Source of the DNA: Endozoicomonas sp. Mp262
GTDB lineage: Bacteria; Pseudomonadota; Gammaproteobacteria; Pseudomonadales; Endozoicomonadaceae
Assembly (NCBI RefSeq): GCF_025643335.1
Contig: NZ_CP092489.1
Span: 2,676,501 to 2,740,500, forward strand
Direction: 5' to 3'
DNA length: 64,000 nucleotides
Below, one piece after another: positions 54,637 to 63,945 of this stretch (the stretch's first letter is position 1; every line of letters starts with the position of its first letter). The position numbers and the translations under genes are program-made. A model generated the notes under the pieces. That model did no database searches, was not told the origin of the DNA, and saw nothing but the letters and a program-made list of their open reading frames with translations.

Positions 54637-56130
54637 ATGCCCAACACCAAGCAGAAGCATCCAATCACCTTTTATGTCATTCTATTCTGGCAATTCTGGT
54701 GGGCCTTTTCGTTTTACGGCTTATGGGCATTGCTTCCAGTTTATTTAAATAAATACCTACAGTTAAGTCAGGCTGAATCCTTTGCTATTTTCGGTGGTTA
54801 CACGGCGCTGGGCGCTGGGCTGCTGTTTATAGGTGGCTGGATTGCTGATAATTATTTAGGTGCCAAGCGTAACCTGACCATTGGTACAATATTCCAGAGC
54901 ATTGGCTATTTCCTTATTGCGCTGTCCGCTGTTAATAAAACCACTTTACCCTTGTTCGCTGGACTGGGTTTTGTGGTTATTGGGCGGGCAACAGCCAGTA
55001 CCTGTCCTCCGGTGGTTCTTGCCAGTGCCTACGATGGCAGTCATGATCCCCGTCTGGATGGTGCCTTCACTTACCTCTATATGGTTAACAATGTTGGCTC
55101 TTTCCTGACAATGATGGTTATTCCGCCTATTGCCAGCCTGGTGTCAATGAGTCTTGCCTTTTCCCTTTGTGGTGCTGGCATGGCGATTAGTGTGGTAGGC
55201 CTGTTTGTCATGAAACGCAGCTTGAAAGAAGCTGGCTCTGCTCCTGATAAAGTGCCTGCCGGGGTGAAAAAGTACGCAACCTTTTTGGTGGGATCTCTTG
55301 TGGCTGTTGGCATAGCCAGTTACCTGCTCACTAATCTGGTGATGGCCAGGGTGTTAATGGTCTTTGGGGCAGTTATCATCTGCATATTGATTGTCAAAAA
55401 TATGAAGCAGGAAGCCCATGATGCCCGTAAACGCATGATGGTGGGTTTGGCGCTGATGTTGCAGGCTCTGATTTTCTTTGTGCTCTATAACCAGATGCCG
55501 ACATCCCTGAACTTCTTTGCTATTAACAATGTGACTCCTTCTATCTTTGGTATTCCGGTTGATCCGGTTCAGTACCAGGCTTTGAATCCCCTCTCTATCA
55601 TTATTCTAAGCCCTATTCTGGCAAAAATTTACAGTTACCTGGGTGCTCGTGGTAAAGATCTATCCATGCCTGGCAAATATGCCCTTGGTATGATTGTTTG
55701 TGGTATTGCCTTTGGTTCCGCGGGGATTTCCAAATACTTTGCCGATGACAGTGGTATGGTGTCTTCCTTCTGGATTATTACTCCCAACTTCTTCTTTGGG
55801 GTGGGTGAACTGTTAATCAGTGCCCTGGGTATGTCTGTTATTGCCAAGCTGTTTCCTGAACGTATTCGGGCTTTCTGCTTTGGTGCATGGAATATGACGC
55901 TGGCCCTTGCTTCTTTTGCCGGTGCCTGGGTGGCCAGCTTCTCTTCTGCGGAAAGTGGCGATGTGTCCCCTGTTGAGAGTTTGCAAATTTATGGGGACTA
56001 CTTCATTATCCTCGCGGTTGTGACTGCGGCGATTGGCATTATTATTGCTATGCTGGTGCCTAAGTTGAATGCCTTGATGGCAGACAAGAAAGAAGCTGAA
56101 GACGCTGAAGGTGAAGTGGTTCCTGCCTGA
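54637..56130 (+). CDS. POT-family peptide transporter (proton-dependent)
   Basis: The 497-residue carrier imports di- and tripeptides with protons. It shows family features such as FWWAFSFYGLWALLPVYL (ExxERFxYY region altered, with FYG kept), GGYTALGAGLLFIGGWIADNY with the MFS-type loop, and NNVGSFLTMMVIPP. About twelve to fourteen hydrophobic segments are present. The missing ExxER motif is odd for a POT protein, so substrate or coupling may differ. The M18 peptidase gene follows by 61 bp, in one probable operon. Confidence 0.85.
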   Translation: MPNTKQKHPITFYVILFWQFWWAFSFYGLWALLPVYLNKYLQLSQAESFAIFGGYTALGAGLLFIGGWIADNYLGAKRNLTIGTIFQSIGYFLIALSAVNKTTLPLFAGLGFVVIGRATASTCPPVVLASAYDGSHDPRLDGAFTYLYMVNNVGSFLTMMVIPPIASLVSMSLAFSLCGAGMAISVVGLFVMKRSLKEAGSAPDKVPAGVKKYATFLVGSLVAVGIASYLLTNLVMARVLMVFGAVIICILIVKNMKQEAHDARKRMMVGLALMLQALIFFVLYNQMPTSLNFFAINNVTPSIFGIPVDPVQYQALNPLSIIILSPILAKIYSYLGARGKDLSMPGKYALGMIVCGIAFGSAGISKYFADDSGMVSSFWIITPNFFFGVGELLISALGMSVIAKLFPERIRAFCFGAWNMTLALASFAGAWVASFSSAESGDVSPVESLQIYGDYFIILAVVTAAIGIIIAMLVPKLNALMADKKEAEDAEGEVVPA

Positions 56131-56191
56131 TTGGAATACGGGAAATAAGATAGTCGGACTCCCGGGAGTCCGACAGAAATAGGAGAGTTCA

Positions 56192-57580
56192 ATGTTGTAT
56201 AAGCGTGAAAGCGGCTGGAAAGAGCTGTCTCCAGAGAGAAGAGAAGAGATTTTTGCGTTCTGTGAAGGTTATAAGCATTACCTGGATATAGGTAAAACTG
56301 AACGCAAGTGTGTCACTGAAGCCATTCGCATGGCTGAAGAAAAGGGTTTTGTTGCGGTTGAAAGCAAAGAAATCCTTGAGCCAGGCGATAAGGTTTGGTT
56401 CAACAACCGTGGCAAGAACCTGGTGCTGGCCGTGATGGGCAGCAAGGATATCGCAGAGGGTGTTAACTTTGTGGTATCCCATATTGATTCTCCCCGCCTG
56501 GATCTCAAGCAGCAGCCTGTGTATGAAGACACTGAACTGGCTATGATGAAGACCCACTACTACGGTGGTATCAAGAAGTATCAGTGGGCTTCCAGACCTC
56601 TGGCCCTGCATGGCCTGGTGGTTCTGAAAGATGGCAGCAAAGTTGAGATCACCATTGGTGAGAAAGATAGTGATCCAGTGTTCAGTATTCCTGACCTGCT
56701 GCCTCACCTTGACCATAAAGTACAAAGGGATCGTAAGGCTCCTGAAGTACTGAAGGGCGAGGAGATGAATATCCTGGTTGGCTCCATGCCTGCATCCATC
56801 AAAGATGATGATGTGAAGGAGCTGGTGAAGTACAACGTTCTGCAGAAGTTGAACGAAGAGTACGGCATCATTGAAGAAGATTTCATTTCTGCAGAATTGC
56901 AGCTGGTTCCTGCCGCCAAGGCCAAGGATGTTGGTTTTGATCGTGGTATGGTGGGTGCCTACGGCCATGATGACCGTATCTGTGCCTACACTTCTGTTAA
57001 AGCGATTTTGGATCTGGATCACACTCCGGAAAAAACAGCGGTTTGCTTCCTGGTTGATAAAGAGGAAACAGGTTCTGCCGGTGGCACTGGCCTGCAGTCT
57101 CGCTACCTGGAATTCTTTATGGATGAACTGGTGGCCAAAGCCCGCCGTGGTGACTACAGCTCACGTGTAACTCGTCAGTGCTTCTGGAATTCACGGGCAT
57201 TGTCTTCTGATGTGAATGCCGGTATTAACCCTCTGTTCAAGTCTGTGCATGACGAGCAGAACGCTTCCCGGCTGGGCCATGGTTTGGTGTTAACCAAATA
57301 TACCGGTTCCAGAGGTAAGGCCATGACCAATGATGCGGATGCTGAGTATGTAGCTGAACTACGTGCTGTGTTTGATGAAGCGGGCATTAAATGGCAAACC
57401 GGTATGCTGGGCAAAGTAGACGAAGGGGGTGGCGGTACTGTGGCCATGTTCCTGGCTCACTACGGTATTCGCACCATTGATGCAGGTGCGGCACTGCTGT
57501 CTATGCATTCTCCAATGGAAATCGCTTCCAAGTTTGATATCCATGAAATTTATCGTGCCTACCAGGCATTTTATGCCTGA
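56192..57580 (+). CDS. M18-family aminopeptidase
   Basis: The 462-residue zinc aminopeptidase probably removes acidic or neutral N-terminal residues from peptides. Metal-binding motifs are FVVSHIDSPRLDLKQQP (His and Asp), YGHDDRICAY, and VDKEETGSAGGTGLQS (Glu pair). The C-terminal MHSPMEIASKFDIHEIYRAY is typical of the family. Length and sequence match bacterial aminopeptidase 1. AGGAG precedes the ATG. Confidence 0.94.
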   Translation: MLYKRESGWKELSPERREEIFAFCEGYKHYLDIGKTERKCVTEAIRMAEEKGFVAVESKEILEPGDKVWFNNRGKNLVLAVMGSKDIAEGVNFVVSHIDSPRLDLKQQPVYEDTELAMMKTHYYGGIKKYQWASRPLALHGLVVLKDGSKVEITIGEKDSDPVFSIPDLLPHLDHKVQRDRKAPEVLKGEEMNILVGSMPASIKDDDVKELVKYNVLQKLNEEYGIIEEDFISAELQLVPAAKAKDVGFDRGMVGAYGHDDRICAYTSVKAILDLDHTPEKTAVCFLVDKEETGSAGGTGLQSRYLEFFMDELVAKARRGDYSSRVTRQCFWNSRALSSDVNAGINPLFKSVHDEQNASRLGHGLVLTKYTGSRGKAMTNDADAEYVAELRAVFDEAGIKWQTGMLGKVDEGGGGTVAMFLAHYGIRTIDAGAALLSMHSPMEIASKFDIHEIYRAYQAFYA

Positions 57581-57598
57581 TAGTTGTATTTGATAGAT

Positions 57599-57633
57599 AA
57601 AAAACCCTGCTGAATGGCAGGGTTTTTTATTTG
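57599..57633 (+). terminator. Rho-independent terminator of the M18 peptidase gene
   Basis: AAAAAACCCTGC and GCAGGGTTTTTT form a stem around TGAATG, ending in a T run, 19 bp after the stop codon. Confidence 0.92.
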
Positions 57634-57709
57634 ACCTGAAGGATGGGGTCATTCACTATAAATTATTGTGATCAATATTATTATAAAAATAAGAGAGGAG
57701 TGAGCAGGG

Positions 57710-59017
57710 ATGGCGAGCTTTTTTCAGAAAGCTGTAGCGGGTTGTTTTATTTTTGGGCTGGTTTTTATAGCGGGTTGTGATAATTCTGATGACCTGGCTA
57801 ATAAAAAGAGTTCGCTGGCCATAAGCGAGACCGAAGCCAAGGCAATCATTAAGCATTATGCTGAATTGGCTTACTGGAATTTTGAGGATGCACTGATCAC
57901 AGCAAAGGCACTTAAAGTGGCCGTGCAAAATCTTGTAGACAACCCATCTGAAATAACCCTGACGAAAGCAAGGCAAGCCTGGAAACAGGCGCGTATTCCC
58001 TATTCCCAGAGTGAGGTGTTTCGGTTCGGCAATGCCATTGTGGATAACTGGGAGGGGCAGTTAAATGCCTGGCCTCTGGATGAGGGGCTGGTGGATTATG
58101 TTCAGGCGGATAATTACACCTATGAGCACGGCAATGAAGGTGCATTGGCCAATATTATTGCCAATGAAACTTTACAGGTGGGATCACAGCAAACCGATCT
58201 TACCGTTTTGAGTCCGGAGTTACTTGCCAGTTTAAATGAGCTGGGTGGCAGTGAAGTGAATGTAGCCACTGGCTATCATGCCATTGAGTTCCTGTTATGG
58301 GGGCAGGATTTAAATGGCAATGGCCCCGGGGCGGGTAACCGGCCTTATACCGATTATAGCCTGGGTGCGGAGTGCACTAATGGTCACTGCCAGCGCCGGG
58401 GAGAGTATTTAATTGCGGCGGCAGACCTTCTTGTTTCTGATCTGGAGTATATGGCGCAACAATGGCATCCGGGGATGATAGGGAATTACAGGGAAAAGCT
58501 TTTGGGTGAGGATATTGGCCAGGGACTCCGGAAAATGCTGTTCGGTATGGGCAGCCTTGCCCTGGGCGAGTTGGCTGGGGAGAGAATGAAGGTGGCCTTG
58601 GAGGCAAATTCACCTGAGGAGGAGCAGGATTGCTTTAGTGATAACACCCATCATTCCCATTATTACAATGGTATTGCATCGTTTAATGTCTATTCAGGAT
58701 ACTATCAGCGCGCTGATGGCAAGGAGCTTAATGGTCCCAGTATTGCCGCATGGGTGAGATCGAGAGAGCCGGAAATGGCAAGCAGGGTTATGGCAGCTTT
58801 CCAGAAAACCCGTGAGAGTTTACAGCTTCTGGTGGACTCGGCGGAAAAAGAACAGGTAGCATTTGATCAGCTGATAGCGACAGGTAATCTGGAAGGGCAT
58901 GCCCTGATTCATAAAAATATCAATGCCCTGGTGGCACAAACCCGCCTTGTTGAAGAAGTTGCCCAATTAATGGGCATTGATCAGCTTAATCCGGATAATG
59001 CAGATCATGATTTTTAA
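57710..59017 (+). CDS. Imelysin-like iron-regulated lipoprotein (M75 family)
   Basis: The 435-residue periplasmic lipoprotein has lipobox FIAGCDNS (Cys near 24). The imelysin signature GYHAIEFLLWGQDL holds the GxHxxE motif, and YYQRADGKELNGPSI is conserved further on. Imelysin-like proteins are linked with iron acquisition. GAGAGGAGTGAGCAGGG precedes the ATG. A weak AT-rich Fur-like sequence lies near 57658-57685. The next gene encodes a di-heme protein, the usual partner. Confidence 0.9.
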   Translation: MASFFQKAVAGCFIFGLVFIAGCDNSDDLANKKSSLAISETEAKAIIKHYAELAYWNFEDALITAKALKVAVQNLVDNPSEITLTKARQAWKQARIPYSQSEVFRFGNAIVDNWEGQLNAWPLDEGLVDYVQADNYTYEHGNEGALANIIANETLQVGSQQTDLTVLSPELLASLNELGGSEVNVATGYHAIEFLLWGQDLNGNGPGAGNRPYTDYSLGAECTNGHCQRRGEYLIAAADLLVSDLEYMAQQWHPGMIGNYREKLLGEDIGQGLRKMLFGMGSLALGELAGERMKVALEANSPEEEQDCFSDNTHHSHYYNGIASFNVYSGYYQRADGKELNGPSIAAWVRSREPEMASRVMAAFQKTRESLQLLVDSAEKEQVAFDQLIATGNLEGHALIHKNINALVAQTRLVEEVAQLMGIDQLNPDNADHDF

Positions 59018-59020
59018 ATA

Positions 59021-60424
59021 ATGAAAAGAAAACTATTGATACTGGTTGGAGTGGTGCTGATCACGGGCTGTTGGAACAATGATCAGATGTATGAACCCGG
59101 GGAGGAGAGGCCGGGAGGGGATACCTCTGTCAATGCTTCCGGGCGGGACGCTTTCTCTTTCCCGTCCGCTAATATGAGTATGAGTAACCGGCTCACTTTC
59201 AGTGTAGGTAACAGTTTTTTTACCAACCCCTGGGTTTCAGCGCCCTCTTCCACCAAGGCTCGCGATGGTCTGGGGCCATTATTTAATACCAATGCCTGCC
59301 AAAGTTGCCATATTAAAGATGGTCGAGGCCATGCTCCGGAAATGAATGGAGAGCTAAAGGCACCGATGCTGGTTAAATTAAGTATTCCTGCCCGGGCTGT
59401 GGGGGACTCGGGTAGAATTCTTAAGCAAGGCTCAATTCCTGATCCGGTTTATGGGGGGATGCTTCATAGTTTTGGCTTGCCGGGGGTGGTGCCTGAAGGG
59501 TATGGATTTGTGGAGTATCAATATGAAAAGGTTCTCTTCAGTGATGGTGAGTCGATAGAGTTAAGGAAACCGGTCATATCCATCAAAAGCTTGGGGTATG
59601 GGCCTTTACCTGAAAATATGATGATATCTGCCCGTATAGCCCCGACCATGATAGGTTTGGGACTTCTGGAAGCTATATCAGACATTGATATATTGAAAAA
59701 TGAAGATCCGGGTGACTTTAATGGTGATGGTATTTCCGGGCGGGTTAATAATGTCTGGGATATAAAAAAAGGCAAGACGGTTATTGGGCGGTTTGGCTGG
59801 AAGGCCGCCCAGCCTAATATATTACAGCAGTCAGCCATAGCCTTTAGTGATGATATGGGGTTGACAACAACCCTGTTTCCAGAAGAACCCTGTACGGCGA
59901 AACAGCAGGCCTGCCTGGATCGCCGGGCGGGTGAGCAGCCTGAAGTGTCTGATGAAATACTGGGGCAGGTGACTTTTTATGCCAGAAACCTTGCGGTTCC
60001 TGTGCGCAAGGGAGCTAAGGATGAAGAGGTGCTTTTAGGAAAAAAACTATTCCACAGGGCTAACTGCTCTTCCTGTCACACCCCCAGCTATATCACACCT
60101 TTCAGGGCTAAAAGAGCAGAGCAGTCAACCCAGCTTATCTGGCCTTATACCGATTTACTGCTTCATGATATGGGAGAGGGTTTGTCTGACCAACGGCCTG
60201 AGTTCGAGGCCAGTGGCAGTGAATGGAGAACAGCACCGCTATGGGGAATCGGTCGATCAAAAGAGGTTAACCCTAGAGCCACCTTTTTGCATGATGGCAG
60301 GGCCAGGACATTAATGGAAGCGATTATCTGGCATGGTGGTGAGGCGGAGCAGTCCAGGAAAAATGTAATTAATATGAGCAAAAAGGAGCGAGAGGCGTTG
60401 ATCGCGTTTTTAAAGTCCCTGTAG
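59021..60424 (+). CDS. Di-heme cytochrome-type thiol oxidoreductase (DUF1111)
   Basis: The 467-residue exported lipoprotein (lipobox ITGCWNN) has two c-type heme sites: NACQSCHIKDGRGH near residue 90 and NCSSCHTPSY near 350. The fold is that of bacterial di-heme peroxidase-related DUF1111 proteins, which occur next to imelysin genes in iron-uptake loci. It starts 3 bp after the imelysin stop. Oxidoreduction of iron or thiols in the periplasm is inferred. Confidence 0.9.
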   Translation: MKRKLLILVGVVLITGCWNNDQMYEPGEERPGGDTSVNASGRDAFSFPSANMSMSNRLTFSVGNSFFTNPWVSAPSSTKARDGLGPLFNTNACQSCHIKDGRGHAPEMNGELKAPMLVKLSIPARAVGDSGRILKQGSIPDPVYGGMLHSFGLPGVVPEGYGFVEYQYEKVLFSDGESIELRKPVISIKSLGYGPLPENMMISARIAPTMIGLGLLEAISDIDILKNEDPGDFNGDGISGRVNNVWDIKKGKTVIGRFGWKAAQPNILQQSAIAFSDDMGLTTTLFPEEPCTAKQQACLDRRAGEQPEVSDEILGQVTFYARNLAVPVRKGAKDEEVLLGKKLFHRANCSSCHTPSYITPFRAKRAEQSTQLIWPYTDLLLHDMGEGLSDQRPEFEASGSEWRTAPLWGIGRSKEVNPRATFLHDGRARTLMEAIIWHGGEAEQSRKNVINMSKKEREALIAFLKSL

Positions 60425-60431
60425 TTTTGAG

Positions 60432-61070
60432 CTAGCGGGTCATTGGCACAACTTCAATGTAAAATAACTGACCATTAACAATCAGTTGATCGTGGGTTAC
60501 AGGCTTGGAATACTCAAGGTCAATTCTGGTGCGATGGCCGATACTCAGGTGGCTGTGTGATTCAAATTGACTGTCCTGATTGGCTGTTATCTTTATGGTT
60601 TCCTGTGAAAGGTCACTGACCTTTTCGGGAACCAGTAAGCTGATTTCATAGAGCTTTTTAACCTCGGACTTTTTTACTGTATATTGGTTGATTACTGAGC
60701 ATTGCTCTTGTTCGTCTTTTGTCAGGTATTCAAACATGTCAGGAATTTGCTGATTGAAATAGAAACGACAGGTACCGTTGAAGCACTGCTCTCCACCCTT
60801 TGCGGCACGATATATAATGGGGTGATCGGGATTGATGCAAAAATTTTCCAGAGAGGGTTCTGATAGCTCAATAAAGTAATCCTTGGGTATAAGTGGGACT
60901 TTGAAGTAATAAGCCCCCTTTTTCACTGTAACTTCCTGCTGAATATTAAAGGCCTGGTCAACCAGATGACTGACGGTAGATGAGCATGATTTAATGGCAA
61001 ACACGGTAACGAGGCCAATAAATGTAAGAAAGCCTGCTACGGTTATAAATAAAGTTTTGAAGGCTTTCAT
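60432..61070 (-). CDS. Membrane-anchored hypothetical protein
   Basis: The 212-residue protein has one N-terminal hydrophobic segment (residues 6-27, LFITVAGFLTFIGLVTVFAI) and a periplasmic-type remainder with several Cys (NFCINPDH, GGEQCFNGTCRFYF, QEQCSVI). The family is not recognised. It lies 11 bp downstream of the next gene on the same strand, so the two are likely co-transcribed. Confidence 0.65.
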   Translation of the reverse strand: MKAFKTLFITVAGFLTFIGLVTVFAIKSCSSTVSHLVDQAFNIQQEVTVKKGAYYFKVPLIPKDYFIELSEPSLENFCINPDHPIIYRAAKGGEQCFNGTCRFYFNQQIPDMFEYLTKDEQEQCSVINQYTVKKSEVKKLYEISLLVPEKVSDLSQETIKITANQDSQFESHSHLSIGHRTRIDLEYSKPVTHDQLIVNGQLFYIEVVPMTR

Positions 61071-61081
61071 AGAGGCATCCT

Positions 61082-61774
61082 TTATTTCCGTATCCTGGAT
61101 TCGTGTGCAAGCCTGGCCTCTTCCATTTTAAGACTGTTGTCGATCACCATAATGGCCGGATCTATATAGCTAATAAGAGGCTGCACTTGTTGCCGGAATG
61201 TTGAGGTATCGATTCTTCCTTCAAAATGGGCTTTGGTAATGTCGAGTAGTTCCTGGCGCTTGCTGTGATAGCCAGAAAGAGTGGGAGGCAGCTGCTTATA
61301 TTCAAGCCCCATATTCTGCATATGTTCGTCTTTTCGGGCAGGGCTGGAAAGGCTAAGGTAGTCCATCATTTGCTGGATAAACCGGCTGTCTGATGACAGC
61401 ACTTGCTGAAGTTTACGCATGGCTCCCTGATTATTGGCGGGCCCTGTGGACTCCACTGCATCAACACCTCCTGAACGACTCTCTGTGGAGGTATTTTGTG
61501 GGGCCTCCTGAGGCTGGGTTTCTGCAACGATGCTGGAAATAAGGGTGGAAATCAGCATTTGCAGTTCATGATTCAGGTTAGGGCCTTCCCTTAAACCCTC
61601 AAAGCTGTTTTTAAGATCATTAAATGTTATTTGCGTTTCTGTTTGGGTGTCTACATTTTCACTGGCACTGACTGTAGGCAGGTTTTCCTTACTTGTTCTA
61701 TTAGCTAGATCATCAAGAATAGTGGAGGTGTCATATGACGGTCTGTGATTGTGTCCTTCTATATTATTGCTCAT
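61082..61774 (-). CDS. Hypothetical hydrophilic protein
   Basis: The 230-residue product lacks signal peptide and membrane segments. The first 120 residues are rich in Ser, Thr, Asn and Glu and look disordered. The remainder seems helical (QVLSSDSRFIQQMMDYL and KRQELLDITKAHFEGRI). No known family is recognised. It is the first gene of a pair with the anchored protein at 60432. Confidence 0.6.
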   Translation of the reverse strand: MSNNIEGHNHRPSYDTSTILDDLANRTSKENLPTVSASENVDTQTETQITFNDLKNSFEGLREGPNLNHELQMLISTLISSIVAETQPQEAPQNTSTESRSGGVDAVESTGPANNQGAMRKLQQVLSSDSRFIQQMMDYLSLSSPARKDEHMQNMGLEYKQLPPTLSGYHSKRQELLDITKAHFEGRIDTSTFRQQVQPLISYIDPAIMVIDNSLKMEEARLAHESRIRK

Positions 61775-61971
61775 ACACTTCCCGGTACTTTTAGTGAATG
61801 GTTATTATTGGTGGTTATAACTCAAAGCTTAGTCCAGGCAGTTAAGAGTGTAGTTACACCATAGTATTTATATTCTTTTTTGTTTTATATTTATTTTATT
61901 TAATTACTTTTTATTTGAAGGTGGAGCGATAAAGCTAAGAGGGCTTTGGCTGGGCTGAAATATCCGTATGC

Positions 61972-62160
61972 ATTCCCAGCGGGAGAGGTTGTCGCAAAAG
62001 TTATTTTTATTAACCACGGAGACACAAAGACACGGAGATTTATAGTTTAAAGATACAAAAACTCTGTGCCTCCGTGTCTCCGTGGTTAAAAAAGAGTAAA
62101 AACCCTACTTTTTATCTACAGAATTGGGTTTCGCGACAGTCTCGGGACGTTGGGAACGAG
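61972..62160. repeat. Dispersed nested inverted repeat, copy F
   Basis: It begins ATTCCCAGCGGGAGAGG and ends GACGTTGGGAACGAG, with TGTCGCAAAAG and TTTCGCGACAG as the next pair. The inner pair TTAACCACGGAGACACAAAG with ACACGGAG and its partner make a long hairpin around an AT-rich centre. A short extra GACGCTGGGAACGAAC lies at 62170-62185. It ends shortly before the stop of the QueD-like gene; the rest of the gap (61775-61971) is AT-rich without a gene. Confidence 0.75.
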
Positions 62161-62191
62161 AAACTTCGAGACGCTGGGAACGAACAAGTGA

Positions 62192-63055
62192 TCAACCATC
62201 AACCTGGTATTCAGCCAGGGCTCCTTTTTTAAACCCTTCACAGGCTCTAATGATGACATTCTTGCCGGGCTGCCTTTTGGCGATGGTTCTGGCAATATGT
62301 TCTGCCAATAATTCGACAGTGGTGTCTGTTTCGATCAGGTAGCACCGGTCAGCAGCAAGAGTTAGTTCAAAGTCCCCCTGGTCTGATGTATAACCAAACC
62401 GGTGATAGTTCATATCATCCTGATTAAATGTATCCAGTAAGTCCTCTTTTTTGGCCAGGTAAATATCTTTCCACTGTTGAGCCCAGTTATCTTCCAGTTC
62501 CGGAGCAGGGAGGCCATCAACAGTGATACTGATTAAGGATCGATGGCCATGGGCAATACGCTGGCAGTCGCCCAGGTGTTTTTTTAGGCCGTGGCTGTAA
62601 TGGTAGAAACTGCCGGTAGCCTGCTCGGGATATAATTTCAGGCTGATGCTGGAAACATTGTCGGGAAGCTCTGACTTTAATGACTGTTCCAGGAAGGGGG
62701 TCAGTGTATCAGTGGTTATTTCTGTGGCATCAACGAGCAGTATCGCCTGGCAGGGTGCCTTGCATTCAATAAAACCCTGCTTATTGGTTGCCATTCTTAC
62801 AGTCAGTTGACTACTGGAGGAAGTTACTGAGGTACCAGGCTGTTTTACCGGAACCAGGAGGCGGTGATCAGCCAGCCGATCCAGGGAAGACTTTATCTGT
62901 TTTTTGACATGTCCAAAATCAAACACCATGCCTTGTTCATCAAGTTCGCCCCTCAGGATGACGTCGACGAGCCAGGTTTCTCCTACCAGTCCACGCCCAG
63001 GGCATAAGTAGCTAAAGTCGAGGGTTGTTAGTTGATTAACGAACAATGCAGCCAT
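62192..63055 (-). CDS. Long QueD-like protein (6-pyruvoyl-tetrahydropterin synthase fold)
   Basis: The 287-residue protein resembles two fused T-fold domains. The N-terminal half has VFDFGHVKKQIKSSLDRLADH, matching the substrate-side helix of 6-carboxytetrahydropterin synthase. The C-terminal half has YSHGLKKHLGDCQRIAHGHRS, with zinc-type His residues and a Cys. It may catalyse the QueD step of queuosine precursor synthesis or a related pterin reaction. It is about twice the length of E. coli QueD. Confidence 0.8.
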   Translation of the reverse strand: MAALFVNQLTTLDFSYLCPGRGLVGETWLVDVILRGELDEQGMVFDFGHVKKQIKSSLDRLADHRLLVPVKQPGTSVTSSSSQLTVRMATNKQGFIECKAPCQAILLVDATEITTDTLTPFLEQSLKSELPDNVSSISLKLYPEQATGSFYHYSHGLKKHLGDCQRIAHGHRSLISITVDGLPAPELEDNWAQQWKDIYLAKKEDLLDTFNQDDMNYHRFGYTSDQGDFELTLAADRCYLIETDTTVELLAEHIARTIAKRQPGKNVIIRACEGFKKGALAEYQVDG

Positions 63056-63119
63056 GATATAAATAGTTTTATTAAAAAGGTGGTTATTCTACGCCTGTTG
63101 GCCGCATATGAGAATATGC

Positions 63120-63914
63120 TCACCCCTTATTTAGGCTCCAGTCAAAGGTTAGCCAGATGATTTTCAGGTGGTTTTTATTATTTTTAATGAATTGGCTTAA
63201 TGTTGAGTCTGGATGGTATCGGCTGACAAAGTCCAGGCTGCCCTCTTTGCCACCAAAATCATTGCTATACCACATAAAACATTTCGGCAGAAAGATTTTT
63301 CGGCCTTCTATACGTACCAGTTTTTCAAGGGACTTTATAACCGTGGTATCAAGTTCCTGGTCAATGGTGTCCGGGAAGTAAGCCTTAAGGTCAGCGCAAG
63401 ACATGCTGGCACAGAATAGCGCCATATGGATACGGGGATCCAGCTCCAGCATGAGGGTATAACCGGGGCTGTCCTTTCTGAAAGGGCGTCGGACTTGCAT
63501 ATAGTTGGGACTGTTTGCGCGCAGGATCCCGTGTTCAATTTCATCCAGGGTGACATCAATGCCTTTAAGCTGATAACGAAAGCTGGTAAAAAATTCTTTG
63601 ACTTGCAGGATGGATTTATCCACTTTTTCGATAATGACCAGATGGATGATCAGGGCATTATAGAGGTTAAGCCAGAATGCCTTGCGTTCCTGCTCAGTTT
63701 GCATTGTCATTGGGTCAAATGTGTTCAGTGATTGGGCTAATAGCTGAAGCTGGTTATAAGCCTTGGAGTTTTTACAGGCACTGTAGTTAAACTGGCGACA
63801 TTGACTGTCATAGAACTCGCTGATAATCTCGGCCATCATGGCCGAGAGTTCTTCATTGAGTGGTAATCCCCGAAAAAAGTAGCTTGTCCATTCTTTTTTG
63901 TCAGGGTTTGGCAT
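63120..63914 (-). CDS. DUF547-domain protein
   Basis: The 264-residue protein has the DUF547 features AFWLNLYNALIIHLVI, LDEIEHGILRANSPNY, DPRIHMALFCASMSCADL and FLPKCFMWYSNDFGG. The biochemical role of the domain is unknown. It ends NHLKIIWLTFDWSLNKG, nearly the same ending as the truncated gene just upstream, so the two are tandem paralogues. No signal peptide is apparent. Confidence 0.85.
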   Translation of the reverse strand: MPNPDKKEWTSYFFRGLPLNEELSAMMAEIISEFYDSQCRQFNYSACKNSKAYNQLQLLAQSLNTFDPMTMQTEQERKAFWLNLYNALIIHLVIIEKVDKSILQVKEFFTSFRYQLKGIDVTLDEIEHGILRANSPNYMQVRRPFRKDSPGYTLMLELDPRIHMALFCASMSCADLKAYFPDTIDQELDTTVIKSLEKLVRIEGRKIFLPKCFMWYSNDFGGKEGSLDFVSRYHPDSTLSQFIKNNKNHLKIIWLTFDWSLNKG

Positions 63915-63945
63915 AGTTCACCTTTATTACTCTCTGTGGTTTATT

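Noticed and set aside
56189-57022. Antisense frame of 277 codons opposite the M18 peptidase gene
   Set aside because: The plus-strand frame has full family motifs; the antisense one has none.
57658-57685. Fur box upstream of the imelysin gene
   Set aside because: The AT-rich sequence only loosely resembles GATAAT repeats, far weaker than those at 7545 and 15161, so it is not listed as a feature.
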